Below are positions 1 to 8,222 of a stretch of DNA of 64,000 bases, piece by piece. Every line of letters starts with the position of its first letter. Position 1 is the stretch's first letter. The notes below the pieces were generated by a model that was not told where the DNA came from, did no database searches, and worked only from the letters and a program-made list of their open reading frames with translations. The position numbers and the translations under genes are program-made. This stretch comes from Sycon ciliatum (taxonomy: Eukaryota; Porifera; Calcarea; Leucosolenida; Sycettidae). The stretch covers positions 6,352,495 to 6,416,494 of the forward strand of contig NC_088643.1 of NCBI RefSeq assembly GCF_964019385.1. The letters run 5' to 3'.

Positions 1-26
1 GGCGTATTTTTCACCTGATCATTTTT

Positions 27-470
27 ACATGATGTGGGTGGTTTCGAAAGTGTGAAGGTCTTCATCTTTCCTTCTGTGATATATTTTTTTATTTGTCTGT
101 GAAATACACCAGCAGTAATGGGGATGAGAAGAAGAAGGAAAAGGAGGTATATCAAGTTGTTTGATGTTCCCGATGTAATTCCGGATGTTCCCGATGTAAT
201 TCCCGATAATCCCGATGTAATTCCCGATGTTCCCGATGTAATTCCCGATGTTCCCGATGTAATTCCCGATGTTCCCGATGTAATTCCCGATGTTGTCGGT
301 GTTGTCGGTGTAAATCCCGATGTTCCCGATGTTCCCGATTTTGTTGGCGTAGTTCCCGATGTTGTCGGTGTTGTCGGTGTTGTCAGTGTTACCGTTGTTC
401 GTATTAACCTTGTTGTTGGCTTTCCCGTTGTTAGCGGTGCTACCGATGCTGCTGGTACATTATCAGGAGG
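27..470 (-). other. Asn-rich repeat open frame at Polinton left side
   Basis: The minus strand is open here without an ATG and ends in a stop near position 27. It reads as an asparagine-rich repeat (N-T-D, then I-G-N-Y-I-G-N units) followed by about 35 ordinary residues. The plus strand is also open over the same bases (118-567) and gives a V-P-D-V-I-P-D repeat, because the repeat unit length is a multiple of three. The minus reading fits the orientation of the neighbouring Polinton fibre and membrane pieces, so it may be part of an appendage or stalk protein; the plus reading is more likely a shadow. No family is recognised. Confidence 0.35.
165..395 (+). repeat. 21-bp minisatellite
   Basis: Tandem units alternate a 12-bp block (CCCGATGTAATT) and a 9-bp block (CCCGATGTT), giving a 21-bp period from about 165 to 290. 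It grades into 9-bp GTTGTCGGT units to about 390. The period is divisible by three, which keeps frames open on both strands. Confidence 0.85.
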
Positions 471-648
471 AAAAGTGGTTGAGAAGGAACACAGGCTATA
501 TGATCTCCCTTTACCCAACATATATTCCCAGGAATTGGAGAGGAATGTGAAACACTACACAACATGACAATTTCTAAGAGAACAGATATCATTTTCAGTT
601 TCATCATTTTTTACTCGATCATAAACCGTTTTCTTTCTCTCCATCAGA

Positions 649-815
649 CTATACCAGTTACATCAAAGGTTGAAGGTGATTTTGGTAGATTGATCGTACC
701 AAGCACATCTGGTAATGGTATCGGATCAAAATCTAACCTAGGCTGATGTTGTAAATTTCTTGGATCATTTTCAGGGTCAACACTAATCGAACAGCTGGAA
801 CGTTTTATGACATAC
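649..815 (-). other. Unrecognised Polinton coding piece
   Basis: The minus strand holds an open stretch of about 55 codons with balanced, protein-like composition (many D, P, L, N) ending in a stop at about 649. It has no start codon of its own and runs into the GC hairpin block at 820, which appears to be an insertion. It lies in the same orientation as the other left-arm Polinton genes. No family is recognised. Confidence 0.35.
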
Positions 816-819
816 TAGC

Positions 820-1235
820 AGCACCCGCGGCCAGCGTTGCCTGGCCGAACGTGGCATGCGGGTGAAGCAAGTACATGAACAGCACACGTGCTCAGCACGT
901 GGTGGTGGCTACACGATTCGCACGCTTCGCGTGCTCAGTGCTTCTGTGGCTGCTTCCGCTAGCTACATGATTCGCACGCTTCGCGTGCTCAGTGCTTCTG
1001 CGGCCGCTAGCTCACCTGCTCTCGTAGTGGCCATAGGCTGTTCGTGGGGATCTGGCCTTGTGGCCTCATCGCACGTGTCTTCCGTTTGAAATCAAATTTG
1101 TTCATGGATCTTCCGCTAGCTACACGATTCGCACGCTTCGCGTGCTCAGTGCTTCTGCGGCCGCTAGCTACACTGTTCGCACGCTTCGCGTGCTCAGGGC
1201 AGCGCTGCTCCGCAGCGCTTCTGCGTGACACACAC
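820..1235. repeat. GC-rich tandem hairpin block
   Basis: A GC-rich insertion in AT-rich Polinton DNA. It opens with a nested hairpin (outer stem 822-828 with 858-864, inner stem 829-834 with 841-846). It then has four copies of a 15-base hairpin GCACGC-TTC-GCGTGC at 920, 974, 1131 and 1179, inside a ~50-bp unit beginning GCTAGCTACA. It ends with AGCGCTGC-TCC-GCAGCGCT at 1201-1219. On the minus strand the loops read GAA or GGA closed by C-G, the class known to form unusually stable DNA mini-hairpins. No coding frame is convincing. Confidence 0.8.
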
Positions 1236-1325
1236 ACAAACACACGTCACAGGTGCCTCTTCTTTATAAGTAAAGATACAACAGCACCAACTATAGGAAT
1301 AACAATCAGAGATAAAAGATAAAGA

Positions 1326-1382
1326 TTGGGGTCTGTCAAATTTTGTAAGAGCTTGGACAGTTCACTTGTCCAGGCAATAAAG

Positions 1383-1420
<38 letters not shown>
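1326..1420 (+). mobile_element. LINE/SINE 3' tail with CT microsatellite
   Basis: Contains GAGCTTGGACAG...CACTTGTCCAGGCAA, closely matching the copy at 1565-1600. It is followed by (CT)n from 1386 to about 1430. It looks like a heavily 5'-truncated retroposon end. Confidence 0.55.
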
Positions 1421-1428
<8 letters not shown>

Positions 1429-1557
1429 ATCTATATCTATCTCTCCTCTTTCATCATGCATGCGTCACACTCTCATGGAAATTTTTATTTAATTTTTTTA
1501 TTTTATAAGATTGCATGCTTCACACTCTCATGTAATATTTCTTTCCTTTCTTCGTCT

Positions 1558-1662
1558 TTTTGTGAGAGCTTGGACAATCCACTTGTCCAGGCAAGAAGGC
1601 AGCAATGCCTGTTCATTCTGGCGAAGTAAAATAAAATATACCAACCAACCAACCAACCAAAT
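1558..1662 (+). mobile_element. LINE 3' tail ending in (ACCA)n
   Basis: Shares GAGCTTGGACA..CCACTTGTCCAGGCAA with 1345-1372 and ends GGCGAAGTAAAATAAAAT followed by (CCAA)n. The GCGAAGTAAAATAAAAT end is also found at 63,640 and, with one change, at 5,185, so all belong to related LINE families that end in short tetranucleotide repeats. It is inserted in the Polinton membrane-protein region. Confidence 0.65.
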
Positions 1663-1921
1663 GAGGGTTATCCCCGTTTCCTGGTTTCGTCTGAACGTAA
1701 GGTGGTTGTGTAGTGATATGGTCTGTTGGTGGTGATGTTTCACTAGGGATGTCAACCGGAGTTGGTCTTTCACTTTGGATGACAGTAGGAGGTTTCGTTG
1801 TCAGGCAGAGTCCATCCTTATCCAACGGATCACGAATACAAGCAAGAGTAAATGGTAGCATGGTCAACAGTATTAACAAATGAGTTATTTTCCATTTTTT
1901 ATCTACATACTGTTAAGATTT

Positions 1922-2653
1922 TCAGTACTCATGATAAACCAGCTCCCATTCATCAATGAGATTGTATCCACTCACAGTTGGTAATGTCAGTGTGTTGTTG
2001 ATGAAGGTCAGATATGCTGTTGTTATATCATTTTCTTTGATGTATCGGATTATTGCTTTTTCTCCACACATCTCGATACGGTACATGGAAACGTCTTCTG
2101 GTACCACTCGTTTCTTGACCGACTATGAAGAGATCCTCAATGACAATCAGTTTGTTGGTTGGACCTTTGTGAATAGGAAAAGTATGAAGTATGGCTTCTG
2201 GTGGAGTGGTTGATGAGCTCGAGATGATGTTCTTCATTTTTTTGACTTTCACCTTTCCATTCTTTCTGTCAAAATACTCCTTTGTTGTTGCTGAATCATC
2301 CTCTGTTGACTGTCGGAGATTGACGATGTGATTCAATCTCACGTTAAGATTTCCTTTCATCTGGTTGAGTCCACTCGTCCAGAGAGTATGTCTTTGTGCT
2401 GTGTTGAGATATTCTGATGTTACCACAGATGTTCCTGTTGATGGTTGCTTCACATTTACAATTTCCATTCCACCCATGTCAAGATTTCCTTTCATTTTCA
2501 GTGTACCACTCACCATCACTCGTGTTTGATCATCATCAACATGCTTCCTCAATGAAGTATCCACGTTTCCTATCTCACTTGTGACCCACCCAGTTGGTGC
2601 CGCACAAGTGGAACTCACTCCATCATACCCAAGATGACAAATTCGATGAGAGT
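1922..2653 (-). CDS. Fossil Polinton fibre protein, C-terminal part
   Basis: The minus strand encodes repeats of the form MKGNLDMGGMEIVNVKQP and MKGNLNVRLNHIVNLRQS, each followed by TSEYLN or TKEYFD-like segments. Such G-x-hydrophobic-M/N-x-x-x-I-x-N-h repeats are typical of trimeric beta-helical shaft segments of viral and phage fibres, which mediate attachment to host cells. A third repeat of this kind lies at 8171-8190 beyond the BEL/Pao insertion. The amino end lies at 12.5-12.7 kb, so the gene is interrupted by both the LINE and the BEL/Pao element. It is broken. Confidence 0.6.
2649..2653. repeat. Target-site duplication AGAGT, left
   Basis: Identical to 8166-8170 on the far side of the BEL/Pao element; removing the element and one copy restores continuous Polinton flank. 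Confidence 0.93.
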
Positions 2654-2994
2654 TGTTGTGAACCCTCTAAGATTCTCTAAATTGTCAGGATCGTACGACC
2701 ACACGGCACGAGGACAACTCTTTTCCTTAAGACAGTATATTTCACTTCATCGAATAATTAACAATGAACACTAATAACACCAGCTATTTATAGCATGCAA
2801 AAACAGCGTACATGCAAAACATAAGCATATAAAACTGGACATAACAGCGTATACAGCAAAACGCACACAACGCATTATAGCGTATGCCATGCAGCAACAT
2901 CAGCGGTACGGCGGAGTCGAAATACAACATTTCAACGAATACAATGCCATAAGCGCGAAGGCCTTTCCCAATTGAGAACTGGTGGTTTACAACA
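2654..2994 (-). repeat. BEL/Pao 3' LTR
   Basis: 341 bp, nearly identical to the second LTR at 7826-8165. It is bounded by TGTTGT and ACAACA inverted ends. Because the element runs on the minus strand this is the downstream LTR. Confidence 0.95.
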
Positions 2995-3042
2995 TTCTCC
3001 CCACCAAAGGGCTTCTCACCGCCGTACAACAATGCACACAAG

Positions 3043-6000
3043 TCAAAAACGATCCGGGGCTCTGACTACGCGCCCAGAACGCGTCATCTCCTGCTGCCGT
3101 GGTGGTGGTAACGGTGCTGACGGTTCATACGCTGGCTGCTGAGGGACGATAGCAGGTTGAGCGGTATCGGCAAGCCCAGGGGCCACGTCCTGTGACGATA
3201 CTTCTAATGGCACTAACCTTTGGATCGGCCTCAACAGGGTACTGGTACTCAACTTAACCTTGGCAACACGACGCTTACCATCTCGACCCGGGAATAACTC
3301 GATGATCCGTCCCAAACGCCAGAACTGTTTGCGCTTGGTATCATCGAGAACAAAGACAACATCACCCATAGCTAAAGGGCGCGACATGGTCTGTTGGTGC
3401 TTGTTCAGCTGACTTAGGTACTCCACCTCCCAACGATTCTTGACATGCTCCAGTGTCCGACTGAGGTAACGCAATCTCGATGACATCTGCGCGGCGTCCA
3501 GGGTACCTGCTGGCTTCTCTGACGACATCCAGATGTTACCCATCATCATTGCAGGGGTTACTGGTAGCTCATCCAGGCTATCAGACACATAAGTTAGCGG
3601 ACGACTATTCACCACTGCTTCAACCTCATACAAGAGGGTCTCAAGCTCCTGGACCTTCAGAAACGCTGTTCCCATTACCTTTTTCAAGGCACTCTTCACT
3701 GTACCAACCATTCGCTCATAGAAGCCTCCATGCCATGGTGCAGCTGGAAGATTGAACAACCATGGCACACTCAGTTTGTCAGATGCCGCCTTGAACGTTG
3801 TAGCGTTGTCAGACCTGATCCGAGACGGCAAACTACGTCTCGCGACAAACTTCCGAAATGCCATCAAGAATGACTCGGTACTTAAACTATCGACCACCTC
3901 CAAGTGAACTGCTCTGGTGGTGGCACACACAAACAATGCTATCCATACCTTCGGAGATGACTCACCACGGCGCACGTACAACGGACCCGCATAGTCGATG
4001 CCGGTAGTTGCGAACGGCCTCTCGTGAACAACTCGGTCTTCTGGCAGCGGCGGGCAGACTTCTGAGGCAGCCTTAGCCTTGTAGCGGCGGCATGTAACAC
4101 ATCGCTGAGTAATGTTGCGTAGCGCTCGTCGACCACCGATAATCCAGAATTTCTGACGGATGAACGACAAGACTCCTTCTACACCTTGGTGCATCCTTTC
4201 AACATGCTTTTTCTCCAACAGCAACTCGGTCAGATGATGTTTGCCTAACAGGACTGGGTGCTTGGCTCCATACGCCAACTCGCTGTGCTGAAGTCGTCCC
4301 CCAGCTCTGAGCACTCCATGCTCATCCAGAAACGGTGCAAGCTGATACACCTTCGACCCGGGCTTCACTGGTTGACCTTGCTTGATCAGCTCAAGATCCT
4401 CAGCGAAACATGCGGCTTGAACGATGCGGTACAATACGTTGTCTGCTGCAAAATAGAGTTCAGCACGAGGCTCAGTGTGCTTCCACTGCAACATCCGAGT
4501 CACCATCCCCTGTGCCCTGGACCATTTACTGAATCGGAGCCACCATTCCTTATCAGATTCTCGACTACAGGTGGTGGCTGACACTCGTACTTCTACACTG
4601 GACTCATCTGTAGCTGCGGTTGAGGATGCGGTGGGCCAGTCATTGGGCTCCGTGATTCAGGTTGGTCCGCCCCTCCAGAACGGACTACGGATCTGCTGTG
4701 CACTACTCCCACGCGACGGTAAATCTGCTGGGTTGTGAAGGCCCGGGCAATGGTTCCAGACAATGCCGACCTTCTTCGATATCTCTTGGACTTGACTGAC
4801 GCGGTTAGCCACAAATGTTTTCCATTTGTACGATGGATTACTGATCCAATGAACGGTAGTGAGACTGTCAGTCCAGCCATAGACTTGCGTGACGGTCACA
4901 CGCAGCTCCTTCACCACAAACTCAGCGTAGCGAGCCGCTAGACATACTGCTTGTAACTCAAGGCGGGCTAACGTGGGCGGAGACACAGGTGCCACTTTGG
5001 CCTTGGCAAATACCAAGTGCGACTGTCCATTGACGACTGCATACAAACAACATCCAAACGCTTTCTCACTGGCATCGGCGAAGGCATGAAGCGCAATTGC
5101 GCTATGCTGTTGCTCATTAGGATTTTGGCAAATTCTACCCTTCGCTTTCATATAACTGGGCCAGGAACCCGTTTGAACTTGCGATGTAAAATAAAATCAA
5201 TCAATCAAGTGGTGAGCATTGACATAACACGTTGGATTTGCTGCAATCTTTATCTCCGGCCTCTGGATCGCACGGGATTTCGTTGCCTCGCCACTTGCGT
5301 AACTCCATGCCAGCATCCGTAAGCACACGCACGCTGAACTCTTGCATCTCCTTTGCTTCCGAGGCATTTGAGACACTAGAGACCAAATCGTCAACGTAGA
5401 AACTCGTGAGCAAGAGATCAATACGATCTCGCTCTTTGGGTGCAGACAACGCCCGTAGCTCCTTCAAGTGATGCTGAATCACCGCAGTAAGCATGTATGG
5501 CGAGCAGTTTACGCCAAATGGCAGTTTCGTTAGCCTCCAGGTTGACAGTTCATCGCTGTCGCTTCGACCGGGCCACAAGAAACGCAGGTACGGACGGTCT
5601 TCGGGATTAACCGCGACCATGAAGAAAGCCTTGCGGATGTCCGCTTGCAGCGCGCTCTTATATTCACGGAACCGTAATAGCATACCTGCGAGACTCGGCA
5701 ATAGCGACGGTCCAGGGTAAACCATGTCGTTCAACGACTTGCCATCTGGAGCCGTCGCCGAGGCATTGAACACCACTCTTAACTTCGTGGTTGCAGCGTG
5801 CTCGCGGAATACACCATGATGCGGTACATAGTACCCGGCATCGCTCTCACATGGCTCCAGCTCAATTGCTCCGAGCTCGCGGTACTCCCTGATCAGCACA
5901 TCATCATAGAGCGCACGCTTCCCATTCCTCTTCAGCTTTTCAAGAAGCCGCGTTGCGATGACTCTAGCTTGAGCAAAGTTATCCGTTGGGCGACGCTCAT

Positions 6001-7795
6001 TTCGCCACAAGAGACCCACTTGGTACCCGCTGCCCTGGCGACATAGCGGGAACGATGGCAGGTGCTGATGATGTTCTGGAGGTTCATCCAACTGCCATAG
6101 TTGTTCAATGTGGGCTGTGACACATGACACGGTCACCGGCTGACTGTTTCGACTTGGTGCAGACGCTGGACCAGATAATACATTACCTATCTCTGTGTTC
6201 CACACCGTCTCACCATTAACTTCCTTCTTGCTATGCAGTACCGCGTTGATATAGTCTGCACCAATCAGCATATGTATTTCGTCTGATGTCCCTTGTTGAG
6301 GCTTGTCACTCAGCTCTGCTCCCCAACTGTGCCACTGCGCAATGGTCTGCGGACTTGCGCACTTCAGGTCCAGCTCAAGCGTTGGTTTCACGAACGCGCG
6401 TACCCGAATGCTAGCGGAGCTACCCTGGATCGTGATGGCGTACTTATCCATGCGCTGTTGGGTTGGTTCCGCGCCGAACGGCTTCACCTCTACATTTTCA
6501 ACCCCAACGTGTTCTGCATCGATTGCTGACACCAACGCTGCAGTCACGAATGACGCCTCAGCACCCGAGTCCAGGAACACGCGAACCTTCGCGTTTCGAG
6601 TTCTTCCCTCAACTCGTGCCACTCCGGTCATCAGCCGCACACTTGGCGAGTAAAGACAGCACGACCCAACATTCTTCTCCGTAACTATCTCAGTCGGTTT
6701 CCCCCGGCTGTAACCTGCTCTATCCAACACATCATGTATTAGCAGGTGGTGTTTCCTCTGGCATTTCGTGCATCTCGAGCCTGACCGACATTCTCTGGCC
6801 ATATGGCCATACTTAAGGCAGTTCCAGCAGAGTCTCTCTCGCTGCAGAAAACCCTTTCTCCCTTCCTGTGGCAGCGACTTTAGCTGCTTCTCTGCATCTG
6901 CGACCGATATCGCCATGCACTGTGCCGACGCCGTGGGCCTTGGCACGGATCGTTCTACTGGCTTCCTGGTAGTATCACCCTGTCGTCCGTGCGCGACCTG
7001 GTAAGACGCGCCGTGCTCCTGTACCTGGCGCAGTGACATCCCGTAGCACTGCCGTTCGACCAGGTACGTCTTCATCTCAGGTCCGCATTGCTCCAAGATT
7101 ACCTGCTTTGCCATTGCTTGCAGCACCGGGGACATTTTTCCTATATCGGCGCTATACTTGGTGTCCACCTCGCCATCTTCTGTCATAGCGAGTGTGGCCC
7201 ACACCTCTACCTCTTGGCAAACACGGACAACGTATTGATGAAACGACTCATCTGACCGCTGCTTGCCTGTCAGCAATGTCTTCCACGCTTTATCCGGAGT
7301 CTTTCCGAGCGAGGCAAGCAACTCTCGTTTTGCTTCCTCGTAATTATTGCATCCAATACATATCCTCTCCGCTTTGCTACCCGCTAGCGCGATGCGCAGT
7401 CGCAGCAGCCATTCGCTTTCTTCGAACTCGTTCTTGGAACAGATGTCCTCGAACAGGTCAAGATAACGCTCCAATGGCTGCGTTCCATCATATGAGGGGA
7501 TTTTCATCAACGGTTGACGCCCACCGCTGTGACTGGGCGATTCCTCTGTACCTCCCATCGCGGCTTTACCCTCACCCTCATGCGCATTGGCGATGCGCTC
7601 GTTAATCTCCTTTAGTGTTTTGGCAAACTCGGTGCGGAGCGCCTCCTCTCGCCGTCTGGCACTGCGCTCCTCACGCTCCGCGTACTGTTGGAGCCTCTGC
7701 TCCACAGGTACCATCAACAACTCGCCTTCTAATCCTAACCGCTCTCCATTGTCGATAAAGCTGGCTTCCAAATTGTTCAATAGTTCCTCTGCCAT
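3043..7795 (-). CDS. Fossil BEL/Pao Gag-Pol region
   Basis: Parts in coding order on the minus strand: a Gag region with a coiled, charged amino end from 7795; zinc knuckles CWNCLKYGHMARECR and CTKCQRKHH; aspartic protease with FLDSGAEASFV; reverse transcriptase with LRFLWPG, FGVNCSPYML and FYVDDLVSS; RNase H with FADASEKAFG and TDSLTTVHWI; and integrase with HHCC-type finger (CVTCRRY), GIDYAGPLYV, IRSDNATTF and a C-terminal strand-rich domain around DVVFVLDD. The LRFLW and FGV(N)xSPYxL signatures and integrase style identify BEL/Pao rather than Gypsy. The region is broken in a few places and also holds a LINE-tail insertion. Confidence 0.92.
5106..5208 (+). mobile_element. 5'-truncated LINE tail inside BEL/Pao pol
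   Basis: About 100 bp nearly identical to 63,554-63,668, beginning GCTGTTGCTCATTAGG and ending in a (AATC)n microsatellite. It is a very short 3' end copy of the CR1-like LINE seen at 61.3-63.7 kb, inserted in the plus orientation into the BEL/Pao polymerase region between reverse transcriptase and RNase H. Confidence 0.88.
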
Positions 7796-7825
7796 GCTCG
7801 CTCCTATCCTGGCGTGGTCGCCAAA

Positions 7826-8165
7826 TGTTGTGAACCCTCTAAGTTTCTCTAAATTGTCAGGATCGTACGACCACACGGCACGAGGACAACTCTTTTCCTT
7901 TAGACAGTATATTTCACTTCATCGAATAATTAACAATGAACACTAATAACACCAGCTATTTATAGCATGCAAAAACAGCGTACATGCAAAACATAAGCAT
8001 ATGAAACTGGACATAACAGCGTATACAGCAAAACGCACACAACGCATATAGCGTATGCCATGCAGCAACATCAGCGGTACGGCGGAGTTGAAATACAACA
8101 TTTCAACGAATACAATGCCATAAGCGCGAAGGCCTTTCCCAATTGAGAACTGGTGGTTTACAACA
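7826..8165 (-). repeat. BEL/Pao 5' LTR
   Basis: 340 bp, the upstream LTR of the minus-strand element. Immediately inside it (minus strand, from 7825) lies TTTGGCGACCACGCCAGGA, a plausible tRNA primer-binding site starting with TGG. The first in-frame ATG after it is at 7795. Confidence 0.93.
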
Positions 8166-8170
8166 AGAGT
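8166..8170. repeat. Target-site duplication AGAGT, right
   Basis: Pairs with 2649-2653 at the other end of the BEL/Pao element. Confidence 0.93.
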
Positions 8171-8222
8171 TCATGTCAATATGTCCGTCCACATAGTAGT
8201 AGTAGTAGTATTTATTATTTGA

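Larger units (their letters stand above)
1246..1905 (-). other. Fossil Polinton membrane-protein region, split by LINE tails
   Basis: On the minus strand, 1879 down to about 1665 encodes a hydrophobic signal-like segment (LILLTMLPFTLAC) followed by a Pro/Thr-rich stretch. Near 1325-1246 the same strand encodes a hydrophobic segment (LIVIPIVGAVVSLLI) followed by basic residues (KKR), as in the end of a single-pass type I membrane protein. The two pieces are separated by inserted LINE 3' tails and microsatellite. A TAGATA motif precedes the region (1900-1905 on the plus strand reads TATCTA). This suggests a Polinton-encoded surface glycoprotein; the family cannot be named. The gene is broken. 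Confidence 0.45.
2654..8165 (-). mobile_element. BEL/Pao LTR retrotransposon
   Basis: Element on the minus strand with two LTRs (2654-2994 and 7826-8165) and Gag, protease, reverse transcriptase, RNase H and integrase regions between. LTR ends are TGTTGTGAAC and TTTACAACA. A perfect 5-bp target duplication AGAGT lies at 2649-2653 and 8166-8170, as expected for BEL/Pao. I count about five differences between the LTRs over ~340 bp, so insertion is recent. The coding region carries a short LINE-tail insertion (5106-5208) and is broken. The target is the Polinton fibre gene. Confidence 0.95.

Noticed and set aside
118-567. Plus-strand 149-codon frame with V-P-D-V-I-P-D repeats
   Set aside because: Driven by a minisatellite whose period is a multiple of three; the minus strand is equally open and fits the neighbouring gene orientation better.
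4475-4738. Plus-strand frames within the BEL/Pao region
   Set aside because: Shadows of the minus-strand Gag-Pol region.
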